The position numbers and the translations under genes are program-made. A model generated the notes under the pieces. The model did no database searches. It saw nothing but the letters and a program-made list of their open reading frames with translations, and was not told where the DNA came from. This document shows, one piece after another, positions 1 to 14,798 of a stretch of 64,000 nucleotides of DNA. The stretch is from Gavia stellata (lineage: Eukaryota > Chordata > Aves > Gaviiformes > Gaviidae), in NCBI RefSeq assembly GCF_030936135.1, contig NC_082619.1, positions 4,281,208 through 4,345,207 on the forward strand, given 5' to 3'. Positions within the stretch are counted from its first letter, which is position 1; every line of letters starts with the position of its first letter.

Positions 1-3000
1 GTTATGTTATCTCACGTGCCCGTACGCACATGAAACGGCAGCTGCCAGCATTGGGAGTACAGGAGCCTGCAGATCTGCAGCCAGGAGGCCATTATCCTGC
101 AATATTTGTTGACTTTCTCTAAGCCTCAGCTCCTGTAGTTGTGGGATCCCCCAGACACCTATGTCTTGTTGAAACACACATTCTGCTCTTTTGGCTTTCC
201 CAGGAAAGTAATTTCTGCAAAACTTTCCCAATATATCTACAACTGTGGCAGTATAAAAGTGCTTGTGTTAGTATAGTTTATGTACTTTCAGATCTGAACT
301 CTTGTACAGTCCTGATCTTGCTCGGGCTTTCACTGTCTGCACAAAAGCCCTGCTTACTCTGATGAATATACGTCAGAAAAAGGTATAGAGCATGCCGTAG
401 CTGCCTTAGAACCTTTGCTGTCTTTGAACAACCAGCTCCGGGAATGCCAGAACTCACAAAGCCTCATTTTGTGCACGTATCTTTCCAATGGTTGATGCTT
501 TTCTTATGACTGCAGCATTTCTTAGGGTTTGCTTCTGTGATGATCCTCTGATGTCTAATAACAAGTAATCTCACCTCACAATCTTTTCCAGCTGGAGCAC
601 TCCTAAGGTTACTTATGGCTGTCCAAGAACCTATTTTTACAGAAGCTGCAAGACATGAAATAGCCTTGATAGTTCTACGTCTCTGTCACACTGGGTTTAA
701 ATATACTAGCAGGTTCAGAAGCTATTGTAGGAAGTTGGAGAGACTCGTAGGTGCACACAAGGATGCAGCACGGTCCTATAAGTCTCAGCTCCTTTGAGAA
801 CCAGACTAAAGAAAGGCCTCACTACAGAAAAAAGCTTGAAACATGTTCCCAGGATACCCTCAAATTTTAAAACCTAGAAAAAATGCAAGGAGAAATCACA
901 ATGTCTTCCTTTTTAATATTTTTGAGAAGTGGGTTCCATTTTTTCAACTCCTTCAACTTAAAATTTTGTATTTTCTCTTTTTGCCTTCATCTGAGGGTCT
1001 CTTAAGCCTGTCTCCTGGTTTGGTGATGCCAAGCCTGCAGCTGACTCGGGCTGCAGACTGTAGGGCAGCGGCTCAAATGGGCAGGGACTCCCTCAATGCG
1101 TTTGCATTCAGAAGGCAGTGCTGGGCAGGGATAAGAGCAGGGCTGCAGCTTTCTGGTCCTGTGAAACCCACTGGAATGAGTTTGTCTATTGGAAGAATGG
1201 GATCCTGGACTCCAGAAGGGCGCTCCTACGTCTTACAGCACAATTACATACACAATTTACCATACATGCCTTGCTATTAGCCTCTGAAATTTACTGCAAA
1301 GAATTATTCTTAATGGATACCTAGTTTTCTTCTTCTTGCCTACTTTTTACAACATAGCTCTTAAATATTTACCAAAAAGGAAGCTCGTATCAGTCCAGGT
1401 CCTCTACCATAATCACAGGGGCCTACATAACAAGGTACTATTTAAAAACCAAGGAGACTTTTTGTGATCAATCGTTATCCACGCTAAGCACCTGTCATTC
1501 ATTTAATTTATAGCTCTTTCTTATTTCATCTCCCAAGAGCCCACTCTGATAGGGCAGAGAGAGGGGTTTTTTCTGTAAGCACAGCTATTATTTTGCAGTA
1601 CCAATGCTGCAAGGTGCTCATCCAGGGTACCACCGCTGATGTGCCGCACTTGCTAATGCTGCTGTTAGTGGCAGCTGTCTGGCGAGCGAGAGCTGAAGTG
1701 ACTCAGTGACATACAGCACAGGACAGGCTGCCCCATCAGCATGATGGAAAGAAAGGCTGCAATATTACAACTGTTCCTTCTGCATTTAAGAAAAAAATTG
1801 CACTTCTTAGTATGCTTTCAAGATACCAGACACATACGCAAAATAGATAAGATGGGGATCAGTTGTAAAAGATTTGCATCGTGAATAATTTTAGAAATAC
1901 ACCCCCACATCAGTACTTATACTCCAGCGCGGGGGAGAGCTACGCTATGGAAATGAGGTGATGTTAGTGTGTATGTGTATCTGTCTGTCTAACAATACCT
2001 GCCTGAAAAGATCAATCTGGATAACAAGGTCTTCAAGGCAAGCATCCAAGACTTGGCCTCCTACACAACCCTGGCAATAGGATGAAGTGTGCCTCCATAT
2101 GGGTGATGCTTCTGGTAAAGCGCTAAGGAGAGGTGCTAGGTGTCTTTGGTGACTGGCAAAGGAAAAATCATCAGAAAAAACACTTTGTACTCAGACAACA
2201 CATCTCATCTGAGAATCCTTATGGTAAAAATGCTTCACTAAAGGGAAGCCCCAGATCATCCACCATTTAGGTACCCGAGCAATCACAAAACATCAGTCGT
2301 CATATTGGCCAAGCATATCAATAGAGGAGGCAGAGGACAGGCCAGGTTATGTCTCTGATCCTCATACACATGCACAACGAGTTTTTCTCAGGCAAAAGCG
2401 AGGACTGTCTCCTTACTTATTCCCAGTCCATTGCTCCTAGTCCCTGATTTCTTAGATATCATAAATTAAAAAGATAATGCTGCGAGGAGGAGAAGGAGGG
2501 AGACATAACTAGACTGTGGGACCTGCTTTACATTGATTCTTGATGTGCAAAACACAGAACAGGAGGTGAGCACCTTTATGGTCAGCACTGTAAAGTTTGC
2601 AGGGTTTCTGCAGTGCTTAGCCCTGGGAATTCCCATCCCTTGTGGTCAGATGAAACTCTGTGCTGAGCACTTTTTAAGACCTAACGCTGCGTTTACTCAG
2701 ATGGCTCAGAAGAGACTGAAATGATTGGGGGGGAGACCCGCGGAGCTGATGTTTTATGATCTATACTGTGGTTGTACCCTACCGAGGTATCTGAGCTCCA
2801 TTGTGCCAGGCGCTGGAGAGCGCTGCAGCTGCAGAGAGCATTTTACGATGTTAAACTGACATCTTGGAGCACAGAAAGGTGAAGCTATTCCTCCACAAAC
2901 ATGAGAACTGAATGCTAGAGTAACCAGTGCATCACGACACCCGCTAGATTTGGGAGCCCTTGATTGAAGGCTATGAACTGGGTCAAGGAGAATCCTGTGG

Positions 3001-6000
3001 TGAGGGGACTGAGCGGGACCATGTGGGTGATGTGCTGCACTGAAGGTTGCGACAGACCTTTAGGTCAGGTATGCTGCTTCGGGGGTTTTTTGGGAGGGGG
3101 TGGGGATGTTAAGTACAGTCCTGCTCCAGCAAATACACATCCATTTGTTACTTGCTAGCATCAAATCCCTAGGTTTTCAGTGAACAGAAAAAAGTTACTT
3201 TTATCATGGCAAACATTTGTTTTAAAATCCTTAGAAATTCTGCTGGAAGAAAGAATAGACCCAAAGCCTTGATTTGCAATAACCTTTCAGCACATGCTTT
3301 GCAGAAAAGCAGCTGGTGTGTGCTTATGCCTCACTGAAGTCTGTAAGTACATGCTTGAAGTTAAATATATGCATAAGTACAAGTACTCTTTGGTGTAGGG
3401 ATAATTCATCATCCAGGTCTCATTAAGGTCTTCCTATTTTCTTTTTTGTAATTCACTTATTTATTCTGCAAGAATGTGATCAGATACAGGAATAAACACT
3501 ATACAGTTAGAACTGACAGGCCATAAGAAAATCAGAAAAGTATGCAGGGAAATATTCCCAGTCTGTGGTAAAGTTTTCTCATTACATTCTCAGATCCTTC
3601 TTTATCTCATTGTTTCTGAGTTTATCACAATTCTTCATTTCCTGTTCCCTTTTAGGCTTCAAACATATATTTTTAATGTGGCTTTTTTTAACCCTTCCAT
3701 AGTTAGTATTTAAACCTTTCAGAGACTCTTGGCTAGACCTCATGTACGAGTTCCAGATAACTTAATCGGACACTACAAGGACATTTTTAATATATAATCT
3801 GGTATTAGAGTTTAAAGTCTGGCCAAAAGTTTATGACTTCTTATTGTTATTAATGTTATAACAGCAAAATAATTGTTCTGTTAACTTTTATAGCTTCTGC
3901 CACTTGATGCTGGTAAAGGACAGATATTAACGCAGCAATAGTTCATTCCAATTTGGATATCCCACCTTACTTTAGCGTACAGGACTCTCAAAAGCATCCA
4001 CATTTGCCTAAATTGCCTCCTCTTGCAACAAGAAGTAGGAGAGGAAAGCCTAAGCTGAGCTAACTTAAAAATCTCCACTGAAGTTTTTGTTACAGCTTCA
4101 TTTGACTGGAGTTTTCCTGATGTCCTGGTTAGCAGAATTACTTTAGAGAGTTCACCACAACTAGCGAAGACTTGTATCAGCTGAGGACTACAGAGCGGTC
4201 TGAAGATGACCAAATACAGTTACCCAAATTGAAATTCAGACCAGAGCTTGCTAACTAACTTTTTTTTTCCCCTAATGGAAACTTTGACATTAGCTTTAGC
4301 TTACTGGTTTAACCACACACTTCAAAATCTCTGAAGCAAGAGGCTGAGACCTCTGTGCGACTTCTCACCCCAAAATGAAGCTTCTAGTACCATGGCACTC
4401 CCAACCCCAAGACTATTGGGGGGGGGGGGGGGGAGGGTTTTAGCCTTGAGTCAGTGGCAAGTGTGCCTCATCATCTGCTGCATTAACCCTCCTTTCCCCC
4501 ATTCCCTACAACATTTTGGGGTTCTTGCCCAGGTCTCCCATATGAATATTGACATAACCTGGTCCTATCTAGATGGCAAGAAACAGTAAGCAAGGGATAC
4601 TTATTTGAAGTATGTTGAAATGTTTGTATTATTGAAAACAGCAAGGCTTAAAAAAATTCCTGAACAGAGCTGTCTAGAGCAGGAGGCTATTTTGAGTATC
4701 TCTTTTTGCCTTTAACCCAACTATCTCAGCACCCCACCCTTCTTCCTTCCACCTTCCTTAATTTCTTAGACTTCCTTCTTGTTGATTTGTGTGAGTCTAT
4801 TTTAGGTGTGAGATCGTGGTTAGCTTCTCGCTAGGCATCTACTTCCTATTTTCTGTCTCTGGGGTTTGCCTTTTCAGCAAAGTTGTGAGTCCCTTACTAC
4901 ATACAACATGTAAGATTCTTCATGATACACAGACATTGCCCATAAAGAAAAGAAAATAACTACTTGAGAAGAAAACAAGGTGTCAGAATGAACACAGCTA
5001 GGCTCTTCCAAATCCAGGAAATAATGCAAAAACTGACTAGTGCAAAGAATACCAGATTAAGCTTGCCAAGTCCAGCTTCAGGACATGGGTGCCTTAACTC
5101 TTCCATCTCTGGCAAACAGATATTCAGATTAACCACAAAATATCATTGCTTTGATATTACCCATCGCCTTTCCTCTTGGTAGAAAGTTATTCCATCTCAT
5201 GCACTGCCCAACTTTAATATTAAATTCCAGATAGGCCCATGAAGCCTTTACTGTGGAGCCCACAGTGGGATTTAGTTGTGATATATTCCCTTCCCTCTAC
5301 TAGATGGAAAGGGACTGAAACAGTGAGTGGATTTGGCTATGCAGGCCCCAACGTGATGCTTCACTGTCTTTGAACAAAACTTCAGGGATAGTTGTTTGCA
5401 CGGAAGTGGACGGTATAGTCCATATCTCATTGCTGTCAAGACAGAGCAAGTTGAGACAAATATTCAAACTCTCCCTCTGAGGATGGGCATGATACAAAGA
5501 CCTAGACTCTAACCTAGAAGGAAGTTGGCATCACAAGTTTCATCACAAGATCCAAACCGAGTAGCTCAATGCTTTGTTTTCAGTCTTTAGCTATACCATG
5601 TTGACGTTGGTCTATGTTATCTCTACCCGCTTCCTCTCTGTCGGGCTGGGAAAACTTCCCCTTAGCTCTGGGGTTTACTCTGTCTCTGGAGAACAAGTCA
5701 ACTCTCCACTGGCAATCAAGAGGAGCTAAAACCACAAGGCTCCTACTAATAGGAGCAGCACATCAAAACCTCCTCGCATCGCACTGAGAATTTGTCCCAG
5801 AAAATGAAGGCCTCGGTGGCCTGCAGGGCTCAAGTTCCTGGTACAGCCCAATGTCACCGACTTCACAGAACAGCAGCTTTCTGGCAAATTGTGCAACTGC
5901 ACCACCCCCAAACTTCCTGTTTTGAAACCCCAAGAAGCTGGAAAATGTTAACACCGGCACTTTAAAGTGCTAGTTGTGGCTTTTTTTTTTTCTTCTTCCT

Positions 6001-9000
6001 AAAGATCTACGTGATACTAAAAAATTCTACATACAAAGGAGTAAAGTGGGGCTGCCTTAAGGAACCAGGGGCAGAAAAGCAAGCACGTGTCTCCCCAGGG
6101 AGCCCCAAGCCAGGCAGAGCACGGCACAGCAGAGCACCCATAGCAAAACCATCCCCTCTTCCATGACCTGTGTGACATTAGGTAGCTCACTGTCTCTTCT
6201 CCTCCCATCTCGCCCTCTCCGAATTAGGGTGTATGGGGTGTGCTCCATCGCTCTGTCTGTTGGTAAGTTTTTCAGCAGCAGGTTCTGGTGCTTCCAGCTG
6301 GAGCTGTGCTGGGCACTGCGGACACCTGCTGAAATGGCGGTCGTCGAAGGTGAGCTGTGCTACTCGGAGTACAAGGCAAGGTGACAGATGGAGAGGAAGG
6401 TGCTCATGAAGTGGCAGTGAGACAATTGCGATTCGCATGTCGAGCAGCGGTCACCGGGCACCACGTGCCGTGAGCAGCCAGCTGGCCCGGCTTCCCGCTG
6501 GAAGGGGGACCTTGATACAGAAAACAGAGATATGGCAAATCTCTGTTCCATCCCAGCTCATTTCTATATAGGAAGACGAGCAATTAAAAAGAAGAAAGCA
6601 TCGTGTTTGTCTTGAACGCTGCGAGGGAACTTATTTATTTCCAATCAGCATGACAACTGCTTCCTTTTCTGGCTATCACTGAAACTCCAGATGGTACATT
6701 TGAGCATACTTAAACCTCTAACTTGGCTCCTTGCAAAGACACTGTCTTCCTGGTTAGCTAAAAATGTATTAATAGTATTGGGATGAAAGCTCCTGCTCTC
6801 CTGCACTGCGCTATTTGAATAATGAAATCTTGGGCACTCTGCAGCATTCTGGCTAGTATAAAAATCAGGCGTTTGAAGGGGATGAGCCTCTGCTGAATGT
6901 GCTTCAGTTATAACCACCTTCTATTTGAATTTATTTGTGTTATCTATATTTAAGTATTTTGCCAATATTCAGAATTCTACAAACCCCTTAACAGCAGTGG
7001 TTATTACCTGTCTTCCTTAACCCTGTCACCCTTTTCCAGTGATTGCTCTGCATCAAAATTTTGAACCTTTCTGAATCAGTCAGCTGAGGTGCTGCCAACT
7101 CTTATGGTTTTATTAGGGAATTGTGAGATCTAATTCTCTTAAACCTCCAGCTTCCGGACTCCTGTTGTTTTCGGAGCCTGCTGCTCTTTCTTTGAGCGGC
7201 AGTACATTTCTATTTTCGCACATAGGGAGAAAAGCTTAAGGAAGTGAACTGGGAAGCCAGACAACAAATGTAATCCAAACCAAAAACTAAAAATAAAAAC
7301 AATATCATGATTGTAAGCAAAACTAATGACAAGTTTTTGCACCTGAAGCTGAAGGGGAGAATAAAAGGACAGAGGAATTTTGATGGTGTGTGACCAATTC
7401 AAATCAGCCAAAATACCTGCACCTCGTTCCTCCTCCGTCACGCAGGGACCTGATGGAGTGGCTGGCAACTGCGAGCTCTGGACTTAGACAGCTAAGCCCA
7501 TGCCTCATAAAAAGCTTCACTGTTATTGTTCTAAAGAAAATAATATCCTGTTTCCTTTTTAAACTGTGTATCTCTTTAAAAATGTTAAATGGCTGCTACA
7601 TTCCTGCCTTTATCCTGGACACTTTTTATGAGTCTGTACTTCCCTCTTCTTTTGCTTTAACAAGCTGGCTAAGTAGAAGATTAGGGGAAAGACTTAGTGC
7701 ACATGTGCTGAAGAAGGGGGGAAAAATCCGCTTTCAAAATCTTACATAACTTTAAACACGTAAAACAGACACACACGCCCAGGCCCTCACTCTTTGCACT
7801 TAAAAATAATCATCATGTGGCCAGACTGCAGTTTGCCAGCTGGACTGTCCTCTGAAAAAATGAACATTTTGAATTATGGAAACTAGAAATACATAGCAGC
7901 ACACTTCCCAAACTTATTTCTGATGGCGTTTCCCATGTCTCTCTCTTTGCCATTACCAGAGCTTGGTATTCAATAGCTGGGAGTAAGCAGCCACCCCTCG
8001 GGAAGGAAGAGGAAGAGAACTACCGAGCCCCTGTCATGCTGTCAGGCATCTTCTATAAATATTTATGTGACCTACAGGATATAGCACAGTTTGAAGTCTT
8101 GCAGTCTCCGTAGCCACTGTGCAGTCAGGCAGTTCCCCATACTCCTCTGAAAGTTCCTGTATTTCAGGCAAGACCTGGGTCTTTACATAGCCGTGATCTG
8201 CTTATAGCATTCGCTGACCTAAATTGGGGATGTTGTACCGAACGGCGTGTTCCTAAGGGGATCTCAGCGTACAGCACTGAACTCGCGTTTTGTGGAGGAT
8301 GTGGCTGCAATTAGAGGCACTCAGTAAACGTGAGGAGGACTTTATGTCCTCCATCATGTGCGGAAAGCAACAGAAGGATAAGCTAAGGTAATGCTTGAAG
8401 GATTGAGCCAAAGCTCAGTGAAGGGAAGAAAAAGTAATTCTTCTGCCATGCACTTATGTTAGAGTCATTCCTGTCTTGCAAAAACACCCAGTTTTTGGGG
8501 TTTTTTTTCTTAATAAACTGCAGAAAAGGAACCTCCCCAACCCCCTACCCTAAACAGGAACTTGATCCCTAGTGATATCTTCCTGTCCTGCCCCTATTTA
8601 TAGAAGTAAGGTCACCCAAATAAGAACAGAAACAATATCTCATGAGTTTTGGTGACCAACTGAATTCTGCATATTCAGAATTCAGAGGAACACATTTGAA
8701 TAACCCACATCGAAAACCATTTGAAAAGAACACCTCACTGTGGCCATTTTTGTGTGTAGAACCAACTAAGCATTTCCTGAGACATGTGGTCAGTTATTTG
8801 GAATTTAGATATCTTTCCCTACATCAAATAATCAAATCATTAGATGGACAGAAATTTTGCTTGCAAAACTGTTCTTCAGTATGCAATTGTTTATTGAAAG
8901 CCTAAAATAGACACGTTTCCACTATTGTACTGTTAATAGTATAAATGGTGAAAACTGCAACAATTAAGGAATCTGTAAAGGTCACTTGACGGGCAGTTTG

Positions 9001-12000
9001 GAAACAAACACTCACACAAAACTGGGAATTTTACTGTTTGCAAAGAATTTATAACTGCGTCCCTGTACATACTGCTATACAGCAGGGTTTGAATTCAGGA
9101 CCTCCCACACCCTGACTGAGTTGGACGTGTGAGTTAAGGGGGAAGTTAACTATTAGGCTTCTGACGCGTACCTGGACTGTCAAGCGTACTCCAAACAGCA
9201 ACTGCAGCCACATCTAGAAAAGGTCTATTTTTTGTCATTCCCTGGAGCCAGACAGCGTTTTGTTTTCTGTTCTTTTACCATAAACCAACATAGACTGAAA
9301 AATCAAGCTTTAAATAGATACGTATACCTATTTGACTATATGTTTACATAAATACATGTTTTATACACACACACAAGCAGAAATAAAGATGCCTATTTTA
9401 TAATCCTAACAGAAATGCTCTATTTGACAGCATTCTTCTTTCAAACTCATTTGGCATAAATTATGATCCGTAACTCCTATCTTATCATGTCAGGCAGTCC
9501 TTCGAACTGAACCTAATGATGAGGAGAGCCAAGTACTTCCATCATGTTTAATGCAGTTTCCAAAAAACCTTCATTTACGCAGCTAAATATTTTATAGGCC
9601 AAAGATTCAGGGCTACTTGAAATTATGAATTCATCCCTCCAAGGGGTTTTGTTCACGGATAAGAAGTTTGTCTAGGCTTAAGGCACATAATGAAAGGGAA
9701 GATTTAGTCATTCCCTTTCTTTTACAGGCTGCCTCCAACCTTCCATTGCTCATTCACAAATCCCTCGGTGCCTCCGTAGGCAGACAACTTGTAGGTGGAT
9801 CTGAGGCAGAGGCTGCTGCTAGCATTTTCTGCTGCCTCTGAGCAGCAGCACGCAGCAGAGCAAGCTCCCTCTTACAGACAGAGAGAGGTCAGCTCTGCCG
9901 ATGGCAGGGTTTGCATCTCTGCTTACTATAGCAAAAGGAAAGCCAATGGAAACGGGGAAATTCAGTCCTAAGCAGCAGCCAGAGGGGCCAACTTTGTATG
10001 AATTAGACATTGCTTCTGGAGAACAAACAGGCTGTCTGGACCCGAGGGTTCAGACCAGCTGCGTGACTCAGCCTTGGTGTATTTGAACGTGTGAGGAGGA
10101 GAGGAGGTTGCCTGCAGCCCTCTCTGCTCTGTGCGTGCCTGAAGGGCCAGCGCCGAGGGCTTGAACGCCTCAGCCCCTGCAGCCCAGCCTGGCCGTGATG
10201 GAGGCTGGGGACCCTGCCCGGCCACGGTGCACAAACACCCTCACATTCCCCGGCCCAGCACAGCGCCTTGCACCTCAGCCGATCTCTGCTGTGGGCATCA
10301 ACACCCCAAAGTTTGCATACCTTTTTAGTGACAAAATATAATGCAGGTGCAGACAAAGAACTATCTCAGAATACTTACCCCTGTCCCTTGCTCTTGTGCT
10401 GTTTGCATTAACTCTCCCACGTGGTGTTTCATTACCCCATGCACTACAGCACCATTGGCAGCCATACACACCCTCCTTTTTTAAACTGGGCTAGAATAAG
10501 AAAGCTGAGCCCTTACAGAGGAAGGATTTCTGTGTGGTGCTTCTGAGACTGAAGGTTCTCTTTATGGTTAATGCATCATTCCCCATTACAGTCATTTCCT
10601 CTGAAGTAAATGGGATTTTGCCATTATACTTCATGTTTATTGATATATATTTCCTAGCTGAATTGACATTCCCCTGTTGTCTTTTTTTCTCCTAGCCTGA
10701 AATTGCAGGATGCCAAAAATCCTTCAACAGTAATAAGTTAAGCTCTGTAGCATGCAGAGCTGTGTGCTCTCCCATTAAGTGGGCTGGGGTTAAAATGGGC
10801 ACCATTTGCACATTAATGTGTATGCCAGGGCAGCAACACCGGTTCTGCTGTAATGTTTCAGGCTAAGGGGTCAACTGCTTAGCTGGGACACTTCCTAGCA
10901 ATATTTTGATACTGTTTAACCAGCGATTGAGTGGAGGAAGACTTTCCGTGTGACTTGACATTGAACAGTGTGACAGGGAGGCCTTTGAGGTTGAAGAATC
11001 AAAAACATCTGATTCTCAGTGGTGGCTAAAATACCTGCGGTGTTTTTGGAAGACACTGCTATTAGGATCTTCTTTCTCCTTCCCTAAACTCTCCATCTCC
11101 AGACATGCAGTTGGACATAGCATCTCCCTTGCTGTCGGTTCAAAATTGCTATTACGTGTCGCTGTGCATTGTTAAATGATTTCCCTGTACTTCATCTCAG
11201 AGGCAGCAGAAGGTATGAGATGGAGGAACTGGGTGGCTCGAGGGACTACTAGCGCTGCACAAAGCTTTTCACCTCCTATCTGAATCCATCTGCAATTTTT
11301 GCATGACCAGAAGTGGTTACTGTGCGATGCCAGTTTGGTAGATTCTGAAAAATAAGTTATTTTCTGGCTTTTCTTCTTTTCTGGTGCATCTGCATCACAA
11401 AACCACTTCTTGCCACTAGCTACAATACTACAGCCAACACCTACTACCCAGCATGAGTAAATCTGAGCACCTAAGCCATAGCTAGTCACCTAATTAAGTG
11501 ACCTGATTTTCTCAGGAGCAGAATATGTCTTCCAGCTCCCACTGCACTCAGCAGCTGTGAAAATCAGGCCACTTTTGTAAGTGGCCAAACATAGCTGTGA
11601 CTAGTTTTGAGTACTCAGCTTTTACAAAGTTGATCTTGAAAGGACCTGGGAGCTAGAGCACCCGGAGGATGGGTCCCCTCAGGTCCTGGCTGGTGGCTAC
11701 AGAGGAAGGTATTTGGCAGGGATGCAGTGCATGCCCTGTTTTGTGACTGACCAGAGGCTATCAGTCATCATCACCATTCCCAACACTAAATAAAATAAAA
11801 AAAAAAAAAAAGAGTCTCTCAGCTTCAGGTCCCGTGATAAAAATATACCTTGGCTTTTGTTTGCTTTATGCAGTATTTCCTCCTCGTGCTGAAAATTAAA
11901 TTGAAAAGGGAGTTTATTGTCCCCATGGAAGAGATAGGCACCTTTTGAAATCATGCTTAAACAAAAGCGTTTGGGGCCCAGCCTAATGTTTTCTAAGGCC

Positions 12001-14744
12001 CTTTGGGGTCCTGGGAGCACAAAGGCAGTGGAGAAGGAGCTGCAGTCAATTCCAGCAGAGCTCTATTGTGTGATTTGTTCCAAGGAAACATCAATTCATT
12101 AAGCGAACAAGTCAACAAGGGTGGGTGGCAGAACCGTCTGTCCTGCTAGATTGTGCATGGCTCCTTCAGAGATCTACTCTGGGGTCTGGAGAGAGTAAAT
12201 AACGAGTGAGAGCCAGCTTGTCTGCCCTCACTTTGTAGCAGGAGAAACTGCTCATTTCAAAGCCCGAGCTTTACAGGGAGGGCATTTTTAATTCACTGCC
12301 TCGGATGCAACACAGACAGACACACTTCAGTGGCAAGATCTATGGTTAGGAGAGTCAAATTTTAGTTGCGTTTTAAAGAGCATGAACAACCTAGGCAAGA
12401 GGGGAGGTGAACTGAGGAAAGGCAACATAACAGATATGTATGATGAAACCAGGGTAGGGAAGGTCCATGGCCAGCCAGCTGAGGCAGTTGGACACATTGC
12501 TCGGCTCAAGGAGCAGCCTCCCTGAAAGGTTCCCAGCGTGTGCAAGGGGGGAGCTTTTTGCTCTTTGCTCTTCTCTGAACTACTTTTCAAAGCAAAGCAG
12601 TGGCTTTTTTGCATAGTGTGTCTGAGCCAGACTAGGGAAAGGTCAGCAAGATAGAACAGACCAAACTACGACGTTGACCGCGCAAGATACATCCTTCCAG
12701 AAGGCAGGTGCTTGGACTAGCACTCTGCTGATCTCAAATGAATGCTGGCAGATAAGGGCAGCAAAATGCTTCAGGAGGAAGTATTTTCATAATCACACAT
12801 TTGCAACACAGCCCTTTTTTGCAGCATTATCTTTCTGCCTTCCTCTTACTCTCAAAATGAACAAAAATATGTATATTCAAGGGGTGGGGAAGCCAAGGGC
12901 AGAGCTGAAACACAGCTGAGTCAACAACACATGTCTACGAGCTGGTGGGTAATATTGTATATTCCCGCATGGTTATCAGAGTGCTTTCGAAAGTCATCAC
13001 TGCAGACAGAAAGGGTGACAGAAGCGCAGTAAACATCCTACACAGCACTGTGGGCAGAGACAAGAAATGCTGGAGGGCCCCAGCTGCCCTAATCCTAGAG
13101 CCACGGGTTGGACCCTGGAGTCATGATCCTTTTCCCCGACTTGGACCCGCTTCCTATAACCAACCAGCAGCATCTTCTTGCAGCAGATAACAGGGTGCAC
13201 AGTACATTGATCTTGTCCCTTTGGTCAAACACATTCCCTCTAGCTTAAAGATGTCAGCAAGTCTTTTGCGCTATAATCAAGCTGTAACATACCATATTTA
13301 GTAAGATTAGGTTACATCTTGAGGCCAGCCGTTGCAAACTAGAACTTTTCCTGTCCTTGGTCAGATTTTCTGTCGCTGACAACCCACCAAGCAAAAGGGA
13401 GGCAGCTGCTTCGGCCGAATTAACAACAGGAGAATACAACTGGCTGTCACCTTTGACAGTCCCTGGGCTGTACCCTTGCTCATGCTTAACACACCGAATG
13501 GCGGCCAGCAGGGCTTTACCTTCGGTGGGAGCTGCAGTGGTGCCTGAATGCATTCCGTGTTGTCTAACGCTGAGAAAGAGAGCTCTGTCTACCAGTGTAG
13601 CGTGGTGGGTCTGTAGGATGTAGATCCTTTTCTGGCACTGTCCATCTGTAGGATCCTTTCCCTGGCTTCAGGGGACAGCTGCTGGGAGACCCCATTCTCA
13701 CCTTCTGTGAAGGTTTCTTGCTCTTCAGACCTTCCTCCACCCACACCATTTTGCACAAGTGTGTGCTGGTTAATTAGATTAAACCAGCATCCTGTTCATT
13801 TTGGCCTCTTTCCTACCACACCTGTAGCACCTGTTTGAGAGCAATACTGCCCTTCTTTCCTTAAGCAGGAAGCTCTGAAATCACCTATTCATGGAGAATT
13901 TGCCTCCTGACACCGGAGGACCTGACTTCTGCCCCACATCCCTAACATTTCTATCCTCTTCTGCCTCCTTCATTCATAATATTTGCTAAATATCTATGAC
14001 ATTTACATTCTGGGTGAATTCCTCATTTTGGCAGTCTCTAGTGTTACAAAGCTGAGCTGATCCACAGCTGCATTTCAATGCTGATGTCGAGCATTTGGAA
14101 AACACTATTACATGTCTACAAGTTAAACAGCACTGTGCTGGTTTGTTCTGCAACTGGGAAACTTGCTGAACAGAACACTTGGGTCTTCCTAGCTGGAGTG
14201 AAAAGGGATTTATAGGCATCCTGAAGGGAAATAAGCAAAAGAGCACTTTCAATGTAGAAAGGACTGAAGGGAGCTGGCAAATTTTGGCAGGTTATTATAA
14301 CCTGAAAAATCTCTGGGTTTTGCCCCCTGGTGGCAGTTAAATTTTTCTTGTCCTCAGTGCTATTGCAATGTCTGCACTTCCAGACCCAAACCCTTTGATT
14401 TTCATGCTAAGCAAATGACCAGCAAAGAGGTCATTAAACGCCAATAGCTGGTGCTTCACTAGGCAGAAAAACATCAGGCCAAGCAGGGAAAACCCACAGG
14501 TCCATATCTCATAGTTTGAACAGGCTGCATGGCTTTGCCCCTCAGAGCATGGTGGTTTGACAGGCGGCAGGTCTGAAAGCAAGCCCCAGGGCTGAGGGAT
14601 TCAGTCTGGAAAGCTTATCCCGCAGGTTTCTAAACACACTGTTACAGCCCTTCCTCAGCAAGGACCCAAGGTTCCAGCAATAGATACTATAGTCATGAAA
14701 TCCAGCATCACTGAAATATTCTTTTTACTTTGTTCTCTCTTCAG
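1..14744 (+). other. UBASH3B: UBASH3B intron 1 (3' part)
   Basis: At least 14.7 kb of intron, continuing upstream of the window. I found no exon matching the missing N-terminus (the start of the UBA domain), so the promoter and exon 1 lie outside. The longest open frames here, up to 145 residues, show no recognisable family and look like chance. It holds a 16-base G run near 4.42 kb, a short CA-rich run near 9.37 kb, an A run near 11.8 kb, and a GC-richer patch at 6.2-6.5 kb with a donor-like site. No dispersed repeat is recognisable by eye. Confidence 0.85.
4418..4433 (+). repeat. Poly-G run
   Basis: Sixteen consecutive G followed by AGGG, in UBASH3B intron 1. A mononucleotide tract with quadruplex potential and likely length polymorphism; no gene context. 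Confidence 0.8.
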
Positions 14745-14798
14745 ACAAAAAGCACTGGCATCAACAGGTGGAAGAAGTGTTCAAGCAGCATGCGACTG
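14745..14798 (+). CDS. UBASH3B: UBASH3B exon 2: end of UBA domain
   Basis: Flanked by tctcttcag and gttggt. It encodes 17 whole codons, QKALASTGGRSVQAACD, with split codons for Ala at the start and Trp at the end. This is the last helix region of the UBA domain, which binds mono-ubiquitin. Phase 2 in and phase 2 out. It is the first coding exon in the window. Confidence 0.93.

Noticed and set aside
843-1280. A 145-residue open frame on the + strand
   Set aside because: No family resemblance, no splice context, ordinary intron composition. A long frame of this kind is expected by chance in a 14.7-kb intron.
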